This document shows positions 35,196 to 44,242 of a DNA stretch of 64,000 nucleotides, in pieces. A program made the translations under genes and the position numbers. The notes under the pieces were generated by a model. The model had not been told where the DNA came from. It did no database searches and saw only the letters and a list, made by a program, of their open reading frames with translations. Position 1 is the stretch's first letter; each line of letters begins with the position of its first letter. The stretch spans positions 3,822,001 through 3,886,000 of the forward strand of contig NZ_OY775906.1 in NCBI RefSeq assembly GCF_963675065.1, given 5' to 3'. The stretch is from an uncultured Draconibacterium sp. GTDB lineage: Bacteria; Bacteroidota; Bacteroidia; Bacteroidales; Prolixibacteraceae.

Positions 35196-37072
35196 TGGAG
35201 AAATATGATGTTATTGTTGTTGGGGGAGGACATGCCGGATGCGAAGCAGCGACAGCAGCTGCAAACCTGGGATCGAAAACATTACTGATTACAATGGATA
35301 TGACCAAATATGGTCAAATGTCGTGTAATCCTGCTATGGGTGGAATTGCAAAGGGGCAGATTGTGCGCGAAATTGATGCATTAGGTGGTTATTCTGGTAT
35401 TTTAGCCGACAAAACTACTATCCAGTTCAGGATGCTTAATAAATCAAAGGGTCCTGCTATGTGGAGTCCACGCGCACAAAATGATCGGTTTCGATTTGTA
35501 GAAGAATGGAGAAATATTCTTGAAAATACCGATAATCTTGATTTATGGCAAGATGCTGTAATTAAGTTAATTATAAAAGATAATCGGGTACAAGGTGTAA
35601 TAACGAAAATAGGTATCGAATTTGAGTCGAATACAGTTGTTTTAACCAATGGTACCTTTTTAAATGGTTTAATGCATATAGGGCAGGAAAAGCTTGCCGG
35701 AGGACGTATTGGAGAAGCTGCTTCGTATAATATTTCGGAACAGTTACTGGAAGCCGGTTTTAAAACCGGAAGAATGAAAACCGGAACGCCTGTTCGTATT
35801 GATGGAAGAACCATTGATTTTTCGAAACTTACAGAACAAAAGGGCGATACAGATCATTATAAATTTTCGTATTTACCTGGTACTGAAACAAAGTTAAAAC
35901 AGCGCTCGTGTTGGATTACACATACAAGTTCTGAAGTTCATGCCGAGCTTCAACAAGGTTTTGAAGATTCGCCTATGTTCGATGGGACTATTCAAAGTAC
36001 TGGTCCGCGTTATTGTCCGAGTATTGAATCAAAACTGATAACTTTTGCTGAAAAAGAAAAACATCAGCTGTTTCTGGAGCCGGAAGGCGAGAATACCATC
36101 GAATATTATTTGAATGGTTTTTCTTCATCACTTCCATGGCAGGTGCAGTTAAAAGGTTTACATAAGATAGCCGGTTTAGAAAATGCAAAAATATTCCGGC
36201 CGGGTTATGCCATTGAATATGATTACTTCGATCCTACTCAGTTAAATCATACACTAGAAACAAAAATTTTAGACAATTTATTTTTTGCCGGACAGATTAA
36301 CGGTACTACCGGTTATGAGGAAGCTGGTGCACAAGGAATCATTGCCGGTATAAACGCACATTTAAAATACGCAGGAACTAACGAGACTTTTATCCTAAAA
36401 AGGAACGAAGCATACATTGGAGTTCTAATTGATGATTTGGTGACAAAAGGAGTGGATGAACCGTACCGGATGTTCACCAGTAGGGCAGAATTTCGAATTT
36501 TGCTGCGACAAGACAATGCAGACATCCGTTTAACTGAAAAATCATACAAATTAGGTCTTGCTTCGCTAGAACGTCTCGAATTACTGCAAGAAAAAACAAA
36601 CTTAATTCAGGAAATAATTAACTATGCGAAAGATTTTTCTGTAAAGCCACGCTTTGTAAATCAGTTACTTACGGAAAAGGGAACCTCTGAATTAAAGCAA
36701 GGAGTTAAATTATTCGACCTTATTTTACGCCCTCAGATTTCAATATTTGATTTGATTGAAGTGATTACCCCGTTTAAAACATTTCTCGAACGGGTTCCGG
36801 AGGCAAGAAAAACGGAAATTATCGAAGGAGCCGAAATTGTGATTAAGTACGAAGGGTATATTAATCGCGAAAAACTATTGGCTGAGAAATTGGATAAGTT
36901 TGAGAATATAAATATTGAAAATAAATTTAATTATAACGAGTTAAAATCAATCTCTACGGAAGCACGTCAAAAGTTAGATAAAATTAAACCAAAAACAATA
37001 GGACAGGCAAAACGTATTTCAGGTGTTTCTCCATCTGATATAAACGTTTTACTGGTACTTTTAGGACGGTAG
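35192..37072 (+). CDS. mnmG: tRNA uridine-5-carboxymethylaminomethyl modification enzyme MnmG (GidA)
   Basis: 626 residues. The FAD site is VVGGGHAGCEAA at the N-terminus; SCNPAMGGIAKG, DGRTIDF and FAGQINGTTGYEEAGAQGIIAG are family signatures. With MnmE it makes the cmnm5 group on wobble U34 of several tRNAs. Its partner in U34 thiolation, mnmA, lies 2.5 kb downstream. mnmG is a classic origin-near gene in many bacteria. The stop codon ends one base before a parS site. Confidence 0.97.
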   Translation: MMEKYDVIVVGGGHAGCEAATAAANLGSKTLLITMDMTKYGQMSCNPAMGGIAKGQIVREIDALGGYSGILADKTTIQFRMLNKSKGPAMWSPRAQNDRFRFVEEWRNILENTDNLDLWQDAVIKLIIKDNRVQGVITKIGIEFESNTVVLTNGTFLNGLMHIGQEKLAGGRIGEAASYNISEQLLEAGFKTGRMKTGTPVRIDGRTIDFSKLTEQKGDTDHYKFSYLPGTETKLKQRSCWITHTSSEVHAELQQGFEDSPMFDGTIQSTGPRYCPSIESKLITFAEKEKHQLFLEPEGENTIEYYLNGFSSSLPWQVQLKGLHKIAGLENAKIFRPGYAIEYDYFDPTQLNHTLETKILDNLFFAGQINGTTGYEEAGAQGIIAGINAHLKYAGTNETFILKRNEAYIGVLIDDLVTKGVDEPYRMFTSRAEFRILLRQDNADIRLTEKSYKLGLASLERLELLQEKTNLIQEIINYAKDFSVKPRFVNQLLTEKGTSELKQGVKLFDLILRPQISIFDLIEVITPFKTFLERVPEARKTEIIEGAEIVIKYEGYINREKLLAEKLDKFENINIENKFNYNELKSISTEARQKLDKIKPKTIGQAKRISGVSPSDINVLLVLLGR

Positions 37073-37088
37073 TGTTTCACGTGGAACA
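37073..37088 (+). promoter_or_regulatory. parS centromere-like site (ParB binding), consensus match
   Basis: The 16-mer TGTTTCACGTGGAACA, read on the minus strand as TGTTCCACGTGAAACA, matches the widely conserved parS consensus TGTTnCACGTGAAACA at every defined position. It sits directly between the mnmG stop and the apt gene. ParB spreading from such sites near the origin drives chromosome segregation. parA/parB are not in the window. Confidence 0.8.
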
Positions 37089-37098
37089 ATTTGTAAAA

Positions 37099-37620
37099 AT
37101 GGATTTAAAAAGAGAAATACGTGAGATTCCTGATTATCCAAAAGAGGGGATAAGCTTTAAAGATGTAACAACGTTATTTAAAAATAAAGAAGCGTTAAGA
37201 TTTGTTACGAATACAATCGTGGAGAATTTTAAAGAGAAAGGTATTACAAAAGTTGTTGGTCTTGAAGCCCGCGGTTTTGTTTTTGGCGGAGCAATTGCAG
37301 ATCGTCTTGATGCCGGCTTTGTTCCTATCCGCAAAAAAGGGAAATTGCCAAGTGCAGTATTAAGTGAATCTTACGAACTGGAATATGGAATGGATAGTGT
37401 AGAAATGCATAGCGATGCATTGGATAAACATGATGTGGTTTTGATTCATGATGATTTACTAGCCACCGGAGGTACTGCTGTTGCAGCATTAAATTTGGCA
37501 AAAAAGTGTGGTGTTGAGAATATTTATTTCAGCTTTATTTGCGATCTTGAATTTATTGATACACCTAATAAGTCGATCCTAAAAGAATACGAAACTCAGG
37601 TATTGGTAAAATATCAGTAA
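37099..37620 (+). CDS. apt: Adenine phosphoribosyltransferase
   Basis: 173 residues from the ATG at 37099 (MDLKREIREIPDYP), the normal Apt start. A frame opening at a GTG at 37072 would run through the parS site and add nine unlikely residues. Signatures: GLEARGFVFG, RKKGKLP, and the PRPP loop VLIHDDLLATGGTA. It salvages adenine to AMP. The uvrC TTG start follows its stop with no gap. Confidence 0.95.
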   Translation: MDLKREIREIPDYPKEGISFKDVTTLFKNKEALRFVTNTIVENFKEKGITKVVGLEARGFVFGGAIADRLDAGFVPIRKKGKLPSAVLSESYELEYGMDSVEMHSDALDKHDVVLIHDDLLATGGTAVAALNLAKKCGVENIYFSFICDLEFIDTPNKSILKEYETQVLVKYQ

Positions 37621-39444
37621 TTGAAATATCAGACGGTAAATAAAAATATTGATCACTTAAAAACGCTTATATCGGTGTTGCCGAATAAGCCCGGTATTTA
37701 TCAGTATTTCGATCAATCGAATACGATAATTTATATCGGAAAAGCAAAGAACCTGCGGAAGCGGGTTTCTTCGTATTTTACAAAAAATCACGATCACCGA
37801 AAAACAGCTTTATTGGTGCGGAATATTGCCGATATAAAGCACATGGTAGTGGAGAGTGAGCAGGATGCTTTGTTGTTAGAGAATAACCTGATTAAAAAGT
37901 ATCAGCCCCGCTACAATATTCGATTAAAGGATGACAAAAGCTATCCGTGGATATGTATAAAAAACGAGCCTTTTCCACGCGTTTTTAAAACCAGGGATTT
38001 GGTTCGGGATGGCTCAAAATATTTTGGTCCTTATACTTCTATCTATACCGTCAGAACGTTGCTTGATTTATTTAAATCTGAATATAAATTACGGACCTGT
38101 AACTACAATTTATCACCCGAAAATATTGCTTCAGGCAAATACAAGGTATGCCTGGAATACCATATTGGAAATTGTAAAGGACCTTGCGAAGGCCACGTTT
38201 CAGCAGAAAAATACGACCAGGGAATAGTAGATATCGCGGATATTTTGAAAGGAAATATCTCAGGTGTTATCAAACATTTGGAAGGCATGATGGCCGACAT
38301 GGCTGAAAATTTAAATTTCGAAGAAGCCGCGGCAATTAAGGAAAAGTATGATTCGTTAAAACGTTATCAGAGCCGTTCTACAGTTGTATCTCCTGTTATT
38401 ACTGATGTTGATGTGTATTCGATAGAAGAGGATGATAATTTTGCCTTTATCAATTACCTGAAGATTATAAAAGGGGCCATTATTCAAACCTTTACTTTGG
38501 AAATAAAGAAGGGTTTGGATGAGAATACAGAAGAGCTTCTTTTGGCCGGAATTATTGAAATACGACAAAAAATATTTAGTAACGCACGCGAAATTCTGGT
38601 GCCTTTTAAGCTGGAAAATGTAATTGAAAATGTCACTTTTAGGGTACCGCAAAGAGGGGAGAAGAAACAATTGTTAGACCTTTCGAAGCGTAACGCCAAA
38701 TATTTCCGTCTTGAAAAGGATAAGCAAGCAGTAATGAAAAATCCTAAAATTAGAACTGATCGCATATTAAATACCATTAAAAAGGATCTCCAATTAAAAG
38801 AATTACCCGCGCGTATTGAATGTTTTGATAACAGTAACCTGCAAGGAACAAATCCTGTTGCAGCGTGTGTGGTATTTAAAGATGCTAAGCCGGCAAAGAA
38901 AGAATACCGGCATTTTAATATAAAAACCGTTGAAGGACCAAACGATTTTGCATCGATGGAGGAGGTGGTTTACAGACGTTACAAACGTCTAAAAGAAGAA
39001 AAGAAACCATTGCCTAATCTGATTGTTGTAGATGGCGGAAAAGGCCAGTTGTCGGCAACAATGAAAGCGATGGATAAGCTGGAACTTAGGGGGAAAATTA
39101 CTGTTATTGGTATCGCAAAACGATTGGAAGAAATTTATTTTCCGGGAGATTCAGTTCCTCTTTATATCAATAAAAATTCTGAAACCTTAAAAGTAATTCA
39201 GCATTTAAGAGATGAAGCGCACCGTTTTGGAATTACGTTTCACAGAGATAAACGTTCGAAAGCATTTATAACATCTGAATTAGGAAATATAGATGGAATA
39301 GGGGAGAAGACTACTGAGAAATTATTGAAGGATTTCAAATCGGTAAAGCAGATAAAACTACAAAAACTTGACGCTTTGGAGGCCTCCATAGGTAAAGCCA
39401 AAGCACGGGTAGTGTTTGATTATTTTCAAAAAGAAAAGGAATAG
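37621..39444 (+). CDS. uvrC: Excinuclease ABC subunit C
   Basis: 607 residues. GIY-YIG domain (PGIYQYFD to IYIGKAKNLRKRV, about 24-50), UVR domain near 210-240, RNase H-like C-terminal nuclease (ECFDNSNLQGTNPVAACVVF, VVDGGKGQL) and terminal HhH (IDGIGEKTTEKLL). It makes both incisions in nucleotide excision repair. The start is TTG at 37621, directly after the apt stop; the next in-frame Met lies inside the nuclease domain. Confidence 0.95.
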   Translation: MKYQTVNKNIDHLKTLISVLPNKPGIYQYFDQSNTIIYIGKAKNLRKRVSSYFTKNHDHRKTALLVRNIADIKHMVVESEQDALLLENNLIKKYQPRYNIRLKDDKSYPWICIKNEPFPRVFKTRDLVRDGSKYFGPYTSIYTVRTLLDLFKSEYKLRTCNYNLSPENIASGKYKVCLEYHIGNCKGPCEGHVSAEKYDQGIVDIADILKGNISGVIKHLEGMMADMAENLNFEEAAAIKEKYDSLKRYQSRSTVVSPVITDVDVYSIEEDDNFAFINYLKIIKGAIIQTFTLEIKKGLDENTEELLLAGIIEIRQKIFSNAREILVPFKLENVIENVTFRVPQRGEKKQLLDLSKRNAKYFRLEKDKQAVMKNPKIRTDRILNTIKKDLQLKELPARIECFDNSNLQGTNPVAACVVFKDAKPAKKEYRHFNIKTVEGPNDFASMEEVVYRRYKRLKEEKKPLPNLIVVDGGKGQLSATMKAMDKLELRGKITVIGIAKRLEEIYFPGDSVPLYINKNSETLKVIQHLRDEAHRFGITFHRDKRSKAFITSELGNIDGIGEKTTEKLLKDFKSVKQIKLQKLDALEASIGKAKARVVFDYFQKEKE

Positions 39445-39528
39445 AACAAATAGATCCCATCAGCTGATCAAACTAAAACTTATAAATGAGTTTATTGAAT
39501 ACCGTTAAAAATTTACAACCATATTGAA

Positions 39529-40578
39529 ATGAATAAACGCGTTTTGCTGGGGATGAGTGGAGGAATTGACAGTTCTGTTTCGGCGATGTTGTTACAGGAA
39601 CAAGGCTATACCGTGATTGGAGTTACCTTTCTGTTTAGTGGTACCGACAACCAAAATCATCACTTTTTAAAAGATGCAAGAGATTTAGCCGATCGTTTAA
39701 AAATTCAGCATATTACTGTTGATCTGCGAAAAGAATTTGAAGAGTATGTTGTTCGGTACTTTATCGACGAATATTTAAATGGACGTACACCCTTTCCGTG
39801 TGCTTATTGCAATCCGAATCTTAAATTTAAATACCTGGATAAATACGCGAAGGCAATGGATTGTGATTCTATTGCTACGGGGCATTATGTGAAGACTGGA
39901 ATTTATAATGGACAGAAATATCTGTTTCAGGGTGAAGATCCGGAAAAAGATCAGTCCTTTTTTCTTTGGGGTTTACCTCGCGAGATAATCGATAAACTAA
40001 TTTTTCCTTTAGGTAACTTTAAAAAAACAGAGATAAGGAATGTCGCCAGGGAAAAAGGATTTTTATCCTTATCGGAAAAAAAGGACAGCCTCGGAATATG
40101 TTTTATTGAGGGAAATGATTACCGGCAATTTTTAAAAAAACGGGGCATCAAATCGCATCCCGGAAATTTTGTCGATCAAAATGGAAACGTTTTGGGTGAG
40201 CATAAGGGAATTTTTAATTACACCATCGGACAACGTCGCGGATTTGGCCTAAATCTGAATTTTCCGCTATTTGTGGCTGAATTTCGTCTAGATGATAACG
40301 AAATAGTGTTGGCAAAATACGACGATTTATACCGCTCAAAGGTATATTTAGAGAATTATTATATATCTGATAAAGAGATAGTTGAAGGTGCTGTAGAGCT
40401 GATAGTAAAGGTGCGTTACAGGCTTCAGGAAACCCCCTGTAATTTGCATATTTTAAACGATACTGTGGCTGAGGTCGAATTATTAGAACCTGAAGCTATG
40501 ATTGGGCCCGGACAAACTGCCGTTTTTTATCATAAAAACAGATTAGTGGGCGGTGGATTTATAAAATCAGCAGAATAG
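39529..40578 (+). CDS. mnmA: tRNA-specific 2-thiouridylase MnmA
   Basis: 349 residues. PP-loop GMSGGIDSS at 8-16. Catalytic Cys pair: Cys91 in FPCAYCNPNLKF and Cys191 in GICFIEG. It thiolates U34 of Lys, Glu and Gln tRNAs, complementing MnmG. It is the last gene of the rightward origin-side run, 84 bases past uvrC, and is followed by a 519-base gap. Confidence 0.95.
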   Translation: MNKRVLLGMSGGIDSSVSAMLLQEQGYTVIGVTFLFSGTDNQNHHFLKDARDLADRLKIQHITVDLRKEFEEYVVRYFIDEYLNGRTPFPCAYCNPNLKFKYLDKYAKAMDCDSIATGHYVKTGIYNGQKYLFQGEDPEKDQSFFLWGLPREIIDKLIFPLGNFKKTEIRNVAREKGFLSLSEKKDSLGICFIEGNDYRQFLKKRGIKSHPGNFVDQNGNVLGEHKGIFNYTIGQRRGFGLNLNFPLFVAEFRLDDNEIVLAKYDDLYRSKVYLENYYISDKEIVEGAVELIVKVRYRLQETPCNLHILNDTVAEVELLEPEAMIGPGQTAVFYHKNRLVGGGFIKSAE

Positions 40579-41097
40579 ATATATCCTATTAGAATTATAT
40601 TATTAATAGAGAACTTCGCAATATTCCTCCTTTCTTTTTCTTGAAAATTAACTTCCATTCGCTTTCGTAAAATTATTTATCCGGGATAAGAATAATTTAG
40701 ACACGTCTAGTATAAAACCAATTCTTAAAGTTTATATCAATGCGATTAAACTTATGTTTTTATAAATAGTCAATTCTATTTAATGTACATAATCAAAAAA
40801 GCGAAAAAGTGATCATTCATCCGTTTTCGGATGTGGATGATAACAAATAGATGGATAGCAATAGTCAGTTATTCTGTTTGAAGTATCATAGAGTCTTTTT
40901 AGTCCCGGGAATGAAAAAATATGTGTAAAAATAGAAATCAAATATTCAAAAACTAAAATCCCAAAACGGACATTGACTTATTTTTGAAGAAAAAGAACAC
41001 TGTTTCCATACCTGAAAAAGTGGAGTAATGGAATTATGACCATTCGCGATATTGATTAATTTAAAAAATAAATCTTAAACTCTGTAAAGATGTAATT
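40579..41097. other. Gene-free gap of 519 bases
   Basis: No coding frame, RNA gene or good promoter was recognised. Small palindromes are visible: TTATCCGGGATAA near 40678 and a CATCCG-TTTT-CGGATG hairpin at 40818-40833, which lacks a following T run. It may carry regulatory sequence for the glycan module that follows. Confidence 0.5.
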
Positions 41098-41835
41098 ATG
41101 AACTTTAGACAAAAGACATTTCTAATGGCGCTTAGCCTTTTTATTTTGGTTGGTTCGGAATTAAAAGCCCAACCTGGAAGAGTGGGACGTCAAATGGACG
41201 ATCCTGCTTTAACCGATACTACTGGAAGAAGTATCGATGATTATTTTGCTCCGGTATCATCAGGAAAAAGTATCCCGGATAAAGATGGATTCATTCAACG
41301 TTGGTCTCTGTTAGAACCAATCAGTAAACCAAACCGAAGTAATGCTGTTTTTACCGATAGCTATCTTCGCGCTGCATTTGATACGCTGTATTTTCCAAAT
41401 CAGTTTACTATACTACCAGAAGATGGTGAAATAGTAAAAGTGGGGGACACCGAATTAGCCTGGCATGCTTTGGACAGTAAGCTATTCAATGTAAAATTAT
41501 TCCGTTTTGCTTATGGATTAAGTAAACCCATTTACGGAGTGGTGTTTTGGGCTGTAACGGTTGTTAACGCGCCTCACGATATGGAAAATGTTAGAATGGC
41601 GGTAGGCTCAAATTCAGCATCTATGTGGTGGTTAAACGGAGAGGAAACGGTACTACTTTCGGGCGACAGACGTATGGTAATGGATGATTGTGTTTCTCCC
41701 CGACTAACACTTAAAAAGGGGAAAAATATTGTTCGTGGCGTTGTAATCAACGGGCCCGGAATGAGCGATTTTTGTGTTCGTTTCCTTGATGAAAAAGGCG
41801 AACCAGTAAAAAACATCACAATTACCTGTGAATAA
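41098..41835 (+). CDS. Secreted beta-sandwich protein paired with GH43 (module copy 1)
   Basis: 245 residues with a signal peptide (cleavage near SELKA-QP, about residue 24). The body (about 55-245) contains GFIQRWSLLEPI, WHALDSK, FWAVTVVN and LTLKKGKNIVRGVVINGPG. I know such stretches from non-catalytic domains attached to Bacteroidota xylan-active esterases; a sugar-binding or glycosidase-accessory role is therefore inferred, not shown. No catalytic motif is visible. It is followed 53 bases later by a GH43 gene and has a paralogue at 43460-44218 in the same arrangement. Confidence 0.65.
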   Translation: MNFRQKTFLMALSLFILVGSELKAQPGRVGRQMDDPALTDTTGRSIDDYFAPVSSGKSIPDKDGFIQRWSLLEPISKPNRSNAVFTDSYLRAAFDTLYFPNQFTILPEDGEIVKVGDTELAWHALDSKLFNVKLFRFAYGLSKPIYGVVFWAVTVVNAPHDMENVRMAVGSNSASMWWLNGEETVLLSGDRRMVMDDCVSPRLTLKKGKNIVRGVVINGPGMSDFCVRFLDEKGEPVKNITITCE

Positions 41836-41888
41836 TATTATTTAGTCAAACGATTTAAAATCTCAATTGAATCGAAATTGGAATTATT

Positions 41889-43337
41889 ATGAAACAAATC
41901 AGAATATTGGGCTCAATAGCCCTTTTATCATTGTTATTAAGCAGTGCAGTAACGGCACAAGTAGGGAAACCATTTATACACGACCCTTCAACGATAATGG
42001 AATGCGACGGAAAGTATTATACTTTCGGAACAGGCAGAGGTGGTTTAATATCTGAAGATGGTTGGGTATGGAACGGCGGGGGAGTAAGACCCGGCGGCGG
42101 TGCTGCACCTGACGCTATGAAGATTGGTGATCGCTACCTTGTAGTTTATGGTGCAACCGGTGGTGGTCTTGGAGGCGGACACGACGGAAGAATCTTAACC
42201 ATGTGGAACAAAACGCTTGATCCAAATTCTCCTGATTTTGAATATACAGAACCTATTGAGGTGGTAAGATCAGAAGGTATGGAAGATAACGATGCCATTG
42301 ATCCGGGCTTATTGCTCGATCCTACTACGGGACGCTTATGGTGTTCGTACGGAACTTATTTTGGATTCATTCGCCTTATTGAGCTTGATCCTGAAACAGG
42401 GAAACGTGTTGAAGGTAATGAACCACTAGATATTGCCATCGACTGCGAAGCCACTACAATGATGTACCGTAACGGATGGTATTATCTGCTGGGTACACAC
42501 GGAACCTGCTGCGATGGTACGAATTCTACTTACAATATCGTAGTTGGCCGTTCAAAAAAAGTAACCGGCCCGTACGTCGACAATATGGGAAGAGAAATGC
42601 TTAAAGGTGGTGGAAAAATGGTTATTGCTGCCGGTGGTAGAGTTACCGGTCCAGGACATTTCGGTTTAATAAATATCGATGAAGGTGTTCAAAAAATGTC
42701 ATGTCATTTTGAAGCTGATTTAGAACAAAGTGGACGCAGTGTACTGGGTATCCGTCCATTGCTTTGGAAAAAAGACTGGCCTGTTGCCGGTGATCCTTTT
42801 AAAGAAGGAACATACGAAATTGAATCGGAAAGAAGAGGTTATGCTTTGGAATTGGTGGTTGATTTTGTACGTATGCCACGTGGAACACGCGGATTTTGGC
42901 ATGATTCAGACGAACCGGTTGAACCTATTGCATCACAAACTTTAGAAGATGTAATTGACACCTGGCCAACGGGAGATATTGGTGTAAGAATTGGTGATTA
43001 TATGTTCCGTCCGCACCAACGATGGACCATTACTGCAGTACCTGAAGCCGGTGGATACTTGGGCGGGCCTTACTATAAAATAGTTATTGAAGGTACAGAA
43101 CGTGCATTGGCAGCAACAGCAGAAGCTGAAGTAATTGCTGTTCCGGAATTTACTGGTGCCGACGAGCAATTGTGGAGAATAGAGCAATTGATTGACGGAA
43201 CGTTCAGAATAATGCCTAAGGTCGTTCCCAATTCAAATAAGAAGCTGGCGTTGGTATCTTCGGGTGATAGTACACCTACTCTTGCTGAATTTGATTTTAA
43301 CACCGACAATTCGAAATGGAATTTTAGAGATCATTAA
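41889..43337 (+). CDS. Glycoside hydrolase family 43 with ricin-like C-terminal domain (module copy 1)
   Basis: 482 residues. A signal peptide (cleavage near VTA-QV, residue 24) is followed by the five-bladed GH43 propeller (about 27-330). Three acidic residues are in place: Asp in FIHDPST (base), Asp in NDAIDPGLL and Glu in DCEATTMMY (acid). The tail (about 370-482) has QRW, QLW and SKW repeats, as in a ricin/CBM13 beta-trefoil. It should be secreted or periplasmic and attack alpha-L-arabinosyl or beta-xylosyl bonds. No SusC/SusD pair is present. The last 650 bases are almost identical to those of the second copy. Confidence 0.85.
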   Translation: MKQIRILGSIALLSLLLSSAVTAQVGKPFIHDPSTIMECDGKYYTFGTGRGGLISEDGWVWNGGGVRPGGGAAPDAMKIGDRYLVVYGATGGGLGGGHDGRILTMWNKTLDPNSPDFEYTEPIEVVRSEGMEDNDAIDPGLLLDPTTGRLWCSYGTYFGFIRLIELDPETGKRVEGNEPLDIAIDCEATTMMYRNGWYYLLGTHGTCCDGTNSTYNIVVGRSKKVTGPYVDNMGREMLKGGGKMVIAAGGRVTGPGHFGLINIDEGVQKMSCHFEADLEQSGRSVLGIRPLLWKKDWPVAGDPFKEGTYEIESERRGYALELVVDFVRMPRGTRGFWHDSDEPVEPIASQTLEDVIDTWPTGDIGVRIGDYMFRPHQRWTITAVPEAGGYLGGPYYKIVIEGTERALAATAEAEVIAVPEFTGADEQLWRIEQLIDGTFRIMPKVVPNSNKKLALVSSGDSTPTLAEFDFNTDNSKWNFRDH

Positions 43338-43351
43338 AAAATAAGCTTGTT

Positions 43352-43389
43352 AAAAAGACGCAGTTAATAAAACTTGCGTCTTTTTTTTT
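43352..43389 (+). terminator. Intrinsic terminator after GH43 copy 1
   Basis: 11-bp stem AAAAAGACGCA (43352-43362) with TGCGTCTTTTT (43375-43385) and a T run, 15 bases past the stop. It separates the two duplicated modules into different transcripts. Confidence 0.85.
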
Positions 43390-43459
43390 ACTACCTTTTG
43401 TTCGCATATCAATATGCTCAATTCCAAAACAAAAACCTTCGTGAATAAAAAATTCTACT

Positions 43460-44218
43460 ATGAAAAGAAAACACATATCGACGATGCCAGCTCTGGCCTT
43501 TCTCTTTTTAATAGGATTGCAAGTAGGTGTCATTACGGCATTTGGGCAAGTTCCAGGTCGGGGACAAAGACCTAACCTACCCCCAACACCTATTAAAAGC
43601 GATACAACACGTACAATCTCCAAACATTTTGCACCAGCCACCGACATAGAAAAGGCCCCGGATGCCAAAGGTTTTATTCAGCGTTGGTTGGTCCTTGAAC
43701 CCATCAAGAAGGACATCACAAGAAATAGTATATTTACGGATAGTTTCCTCAGAACAACTTTTTCATCCGATAATTTTTCTGACGATTTTACCATAATCCC
43801 CACAAATGGAAAAACGGTAAAAGTGGGAGATCAGGAATTGAAATGGCATGCCCTGGACAGCAAACATTTCAACTTTAAGTTATTCCAATTTGCCTATGCC
43901 GTTAATAAACCGCAAAACGGTGTATTGTTTTGGGTTGTTACTGTCATCAACTGCCCGGAAGAAATCAAAGATGTTAGATTGACCGCAGGCTGTAATTCAG
44001 CGGGCATGTTTTGGGTAAATGGCCAGGAAGCCATCGTACTTTCCGGAAATAGAGACACGGTTGTAGATAATGTTGCTTCGTCACGAATAACGCTAAAAAA
44101 AGGAAAAAACGTAATTCGTGGGGCGGTGGTAAATGGCCCCGGTATCATTGATTTTTGCGCCCGGTTCCTGGATGAGGATTTACAGCCGTTAACAAATTTC
44201 ACTATCAGTTACGAATAA
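43460..44218 (+). CDS. Secreted beta-sandwich protein paired with GH43 (module copy 2)
   Basis: 252 residues, paralogue of the protein at 41098. Shared blocks: GFIQRWLVLEPI, WHALDSKHFN, FWVVTVIN, ITLKKGKNVIRGAVVNGPG and FCARFLDE. Signal peptide to about residue 30 (AFG-QV). The two copies are visibly more diverged than the GH43 tails next to them. Function unknown; probably binds or presents glycan for the neighbouring hydrolase. The GH43 gene begins 24 bases after its stop. Confidence 0.65.
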   Translation: MKRKHISTMPALAFLFLIGLQVGVITAFGQVPGRGQRPNLPPTPIKSDTTRTISKHFAPATDIEKAPDAKGFIQRWLVLEPIKKDITRNSIFTDSFLRTTFSSDNFSDDFTIIPTNGKTVKVGDQELKWHALDSKHFNFKLFQFAYAVNKPQNGVLFWVVTVINCPEEIKDVRLTAGCNSAGMFWVNGQEAIVLSGNRDTVVDNVASSRITLKKGKNVIRGAVVNGPGIIDFCARFLDEDLQPLTNFTISYE

Positions 44219-44242
44219 TATTGTACAGAAATGGGAAATATT

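Noticed and set aside
37072..37098. GTG start for apt
   Set aside because: It overlaps the parS site and adds residues not found in Apt; the ATG at 37099 starts the conserved sequence.
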